Assembly: GCA_020466095.1 (NCBI GenBank)
Contig: CM035806.1
Coordinates: forward strand, 114,287,080-114,351,079
DNA from: Chlorops oryzae
Taxonomy: Eukaryota; Arthropoda; Insecta; Diptera; Chloropidae
Reading direction: 5' to 3'
Length of the DNA stretch: 64,000 nt
Below the pieces are notes generated by a model. That model ran no database searches. It was not told the origin of the DNA and saw nothing but the letters and a program-made list of their open reading frames with translations. Position numbers and translations under genes: made by a program. Positions 63,353 through 64,000 of the stretch are shown here, in pieces (position 1 is the stretch's first letter; every line of letters starts with the position of its first letter).

Positions 63353-64000
63353 ATGGCAACGACAGTGACTGAATTTATGCGGTTAGTGAACAATTTGTTA
63401 GAATTCACTGAACAATTTGAAATAGAGGTTCACTCCGATAAATTTGTGCTAGATATGATTCTAACGGAATTGCAGGATGAATGGGCCGCAACGAAAGAGG
63501 CCCATAAGGGGTGCATACGAGTGGTGGAGAATCAGGAAACGGGAGCAGATGGCGTCGGGATTGATGTCATCAAGGCAGCCTACAAGCAGTGCTATGATAC
63601 GTATCTCAGGACTGCAGCGAGCATTAAGCGGAAGATTAGTGAAGAAGAGGAACGGCTAGCTAGTCGAACTGCGTCGGCTTTCAACGAATCCTCAACGCTG
63701 GCCAGTCATTCTGTAACGTTGCCACCATGTGACACGCCCATTTTTCACGGCGACTATGTGTCATGGCCCAGTTTTCGTGACATGTTTTCCGCATTGTATG
63801 CGGAAAACGCTCGTCTCTCGTCGGTGGAAAAGCTTTTTCATTTAAACTTAAAAACTCGAGGAGAAGCCAATGAAATTGTGCGGAAATCTCCATTAACAAA
63901 CGATGGATTTGCCCTAGCGTGGCAAAATCTGCAGGATCGATATGAGAATAGGCGTATCCTCGTTAACAGCCAATTGAAATCGTTGTTTAATTTACCTACT
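63353..64000 (+). CDS. BEL/Pao gag, N-terminal part, runs off the window
   Basis: From ATG 63353 (MATTVTEFMRLVNNLLEFTE) the frame is open for 216 codons to the last base. It has a helical N-terminus, then PIFHGDYVSWPSFRDMFSAL and LNLKTRGEANEIVRKSPLTN, the DUF1759-type capsid pattern also seen in the BEL element at 40186-47100 (PTFSGTYQDWPSFRDLYTGA there), and ends near LQDRYENRRILVNSQLKSLF. It is a different family from that element. The mini-me element ends only 50 bases upstream, so it sits in or near the leader of this retrotransposon. Capsid role is by family. Confidence 0.85.
   Translation, partial: MATTVTEFMRLVNNLLEFTEQFEIEVHSDKFVLDMILTELQDEWAATKEAHKGCIRVVENQETGADGVGIDVIKAAYKQCYDTYLRTAASIKRKISEEEERLASRTASAFNESSTLASHSVTLPPCDTPIFHGDYVSWPSFRDMFSALYAENARLSSVEKLFHLNLKTRGEANEIVRKSPLTNDGFALAWQNLQDRYENRRILVNSQLKSLFNLPT

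Overview
This is eukaryotic, AT-rich, repeat-dominated DNA. It looks like a cyclorrhaphan fly. A tephritid is my best guess, from the company of mini-me-type repeats, three kinds of mariner copy, jockey-clade LINEs and a BEL/Pao element, but the sequence does not prove it. I see no convincing single-copy host gene. Almost every open reading frame belongs to a transposable element, and many elements are nested in one another.

Left part (1-14.3 kb): a broken Ty3/gypsy-like gag runs off the left edge (minus strand). A mini-me-like repeat (1.73-4.61 kb) follows; a mariner with an intact DD34D transposase sits inside it, and that mariner carries a piece of another mini-me repeat in its 5' leader. 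From 4.61 to 14.3 kb lies a two-gene DNA transposon ('element A'). It has a CACTA-like DDE-type transposase on the minus strand and, divergently from a 186-bp gap, an intron-containing gene with a DUF4806-like domain. Both are flanked by AT-rich, palindromic minisatellites (42-bp unit left, 38-bp unit right). Element A is pierced by two mariners, a mini-me element (inside one mariner's start region) and a Transib-like element with a CGACG target duplication.

Middle (14.3-37 kb): a jockey-clade LINE truncated at its 3' side; a decayed ZMYM1-like hAT element carrying a 1.4-kb foldback hAT, a 120-bp hairpin and a Harbinger pair (nuclease fragment plus MADF-type partner); then a 3.6-kb near-identical direct duplication of LINE 5' halves with their upstream flank, separated by a hAT transposase fragment. 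The second copy continues as a full LINE with 74-bp 3' repeats and a poly(A) tail.

Right part (37-64 kb): a MITE family present twice (37.5 and 60.8 kb); a complete BEL/Pao retrotransposon (40186-47100) with 277-bp LTRs, CATGG target duplication, tRNA-Tyr-type primer site and long pol ORF, damaged in gag by a foldback insertion and a 1-base frameshift; an unclassified ORF region; 'element B' (50.1-57.6 kb), a second relative of the transposase plus DUF4806 pair but arranged in tandem, split by a complete LINE that itself carries a Harbinger-type MITE; and at the right edge a mini-me repeat just upstream of the open start of another BEL/Pao gag.

The most interesting signal is the recurrent pairing of an uncharacterised transposase with a DUF4806-like protein in two diverged elements with different gene orientation.
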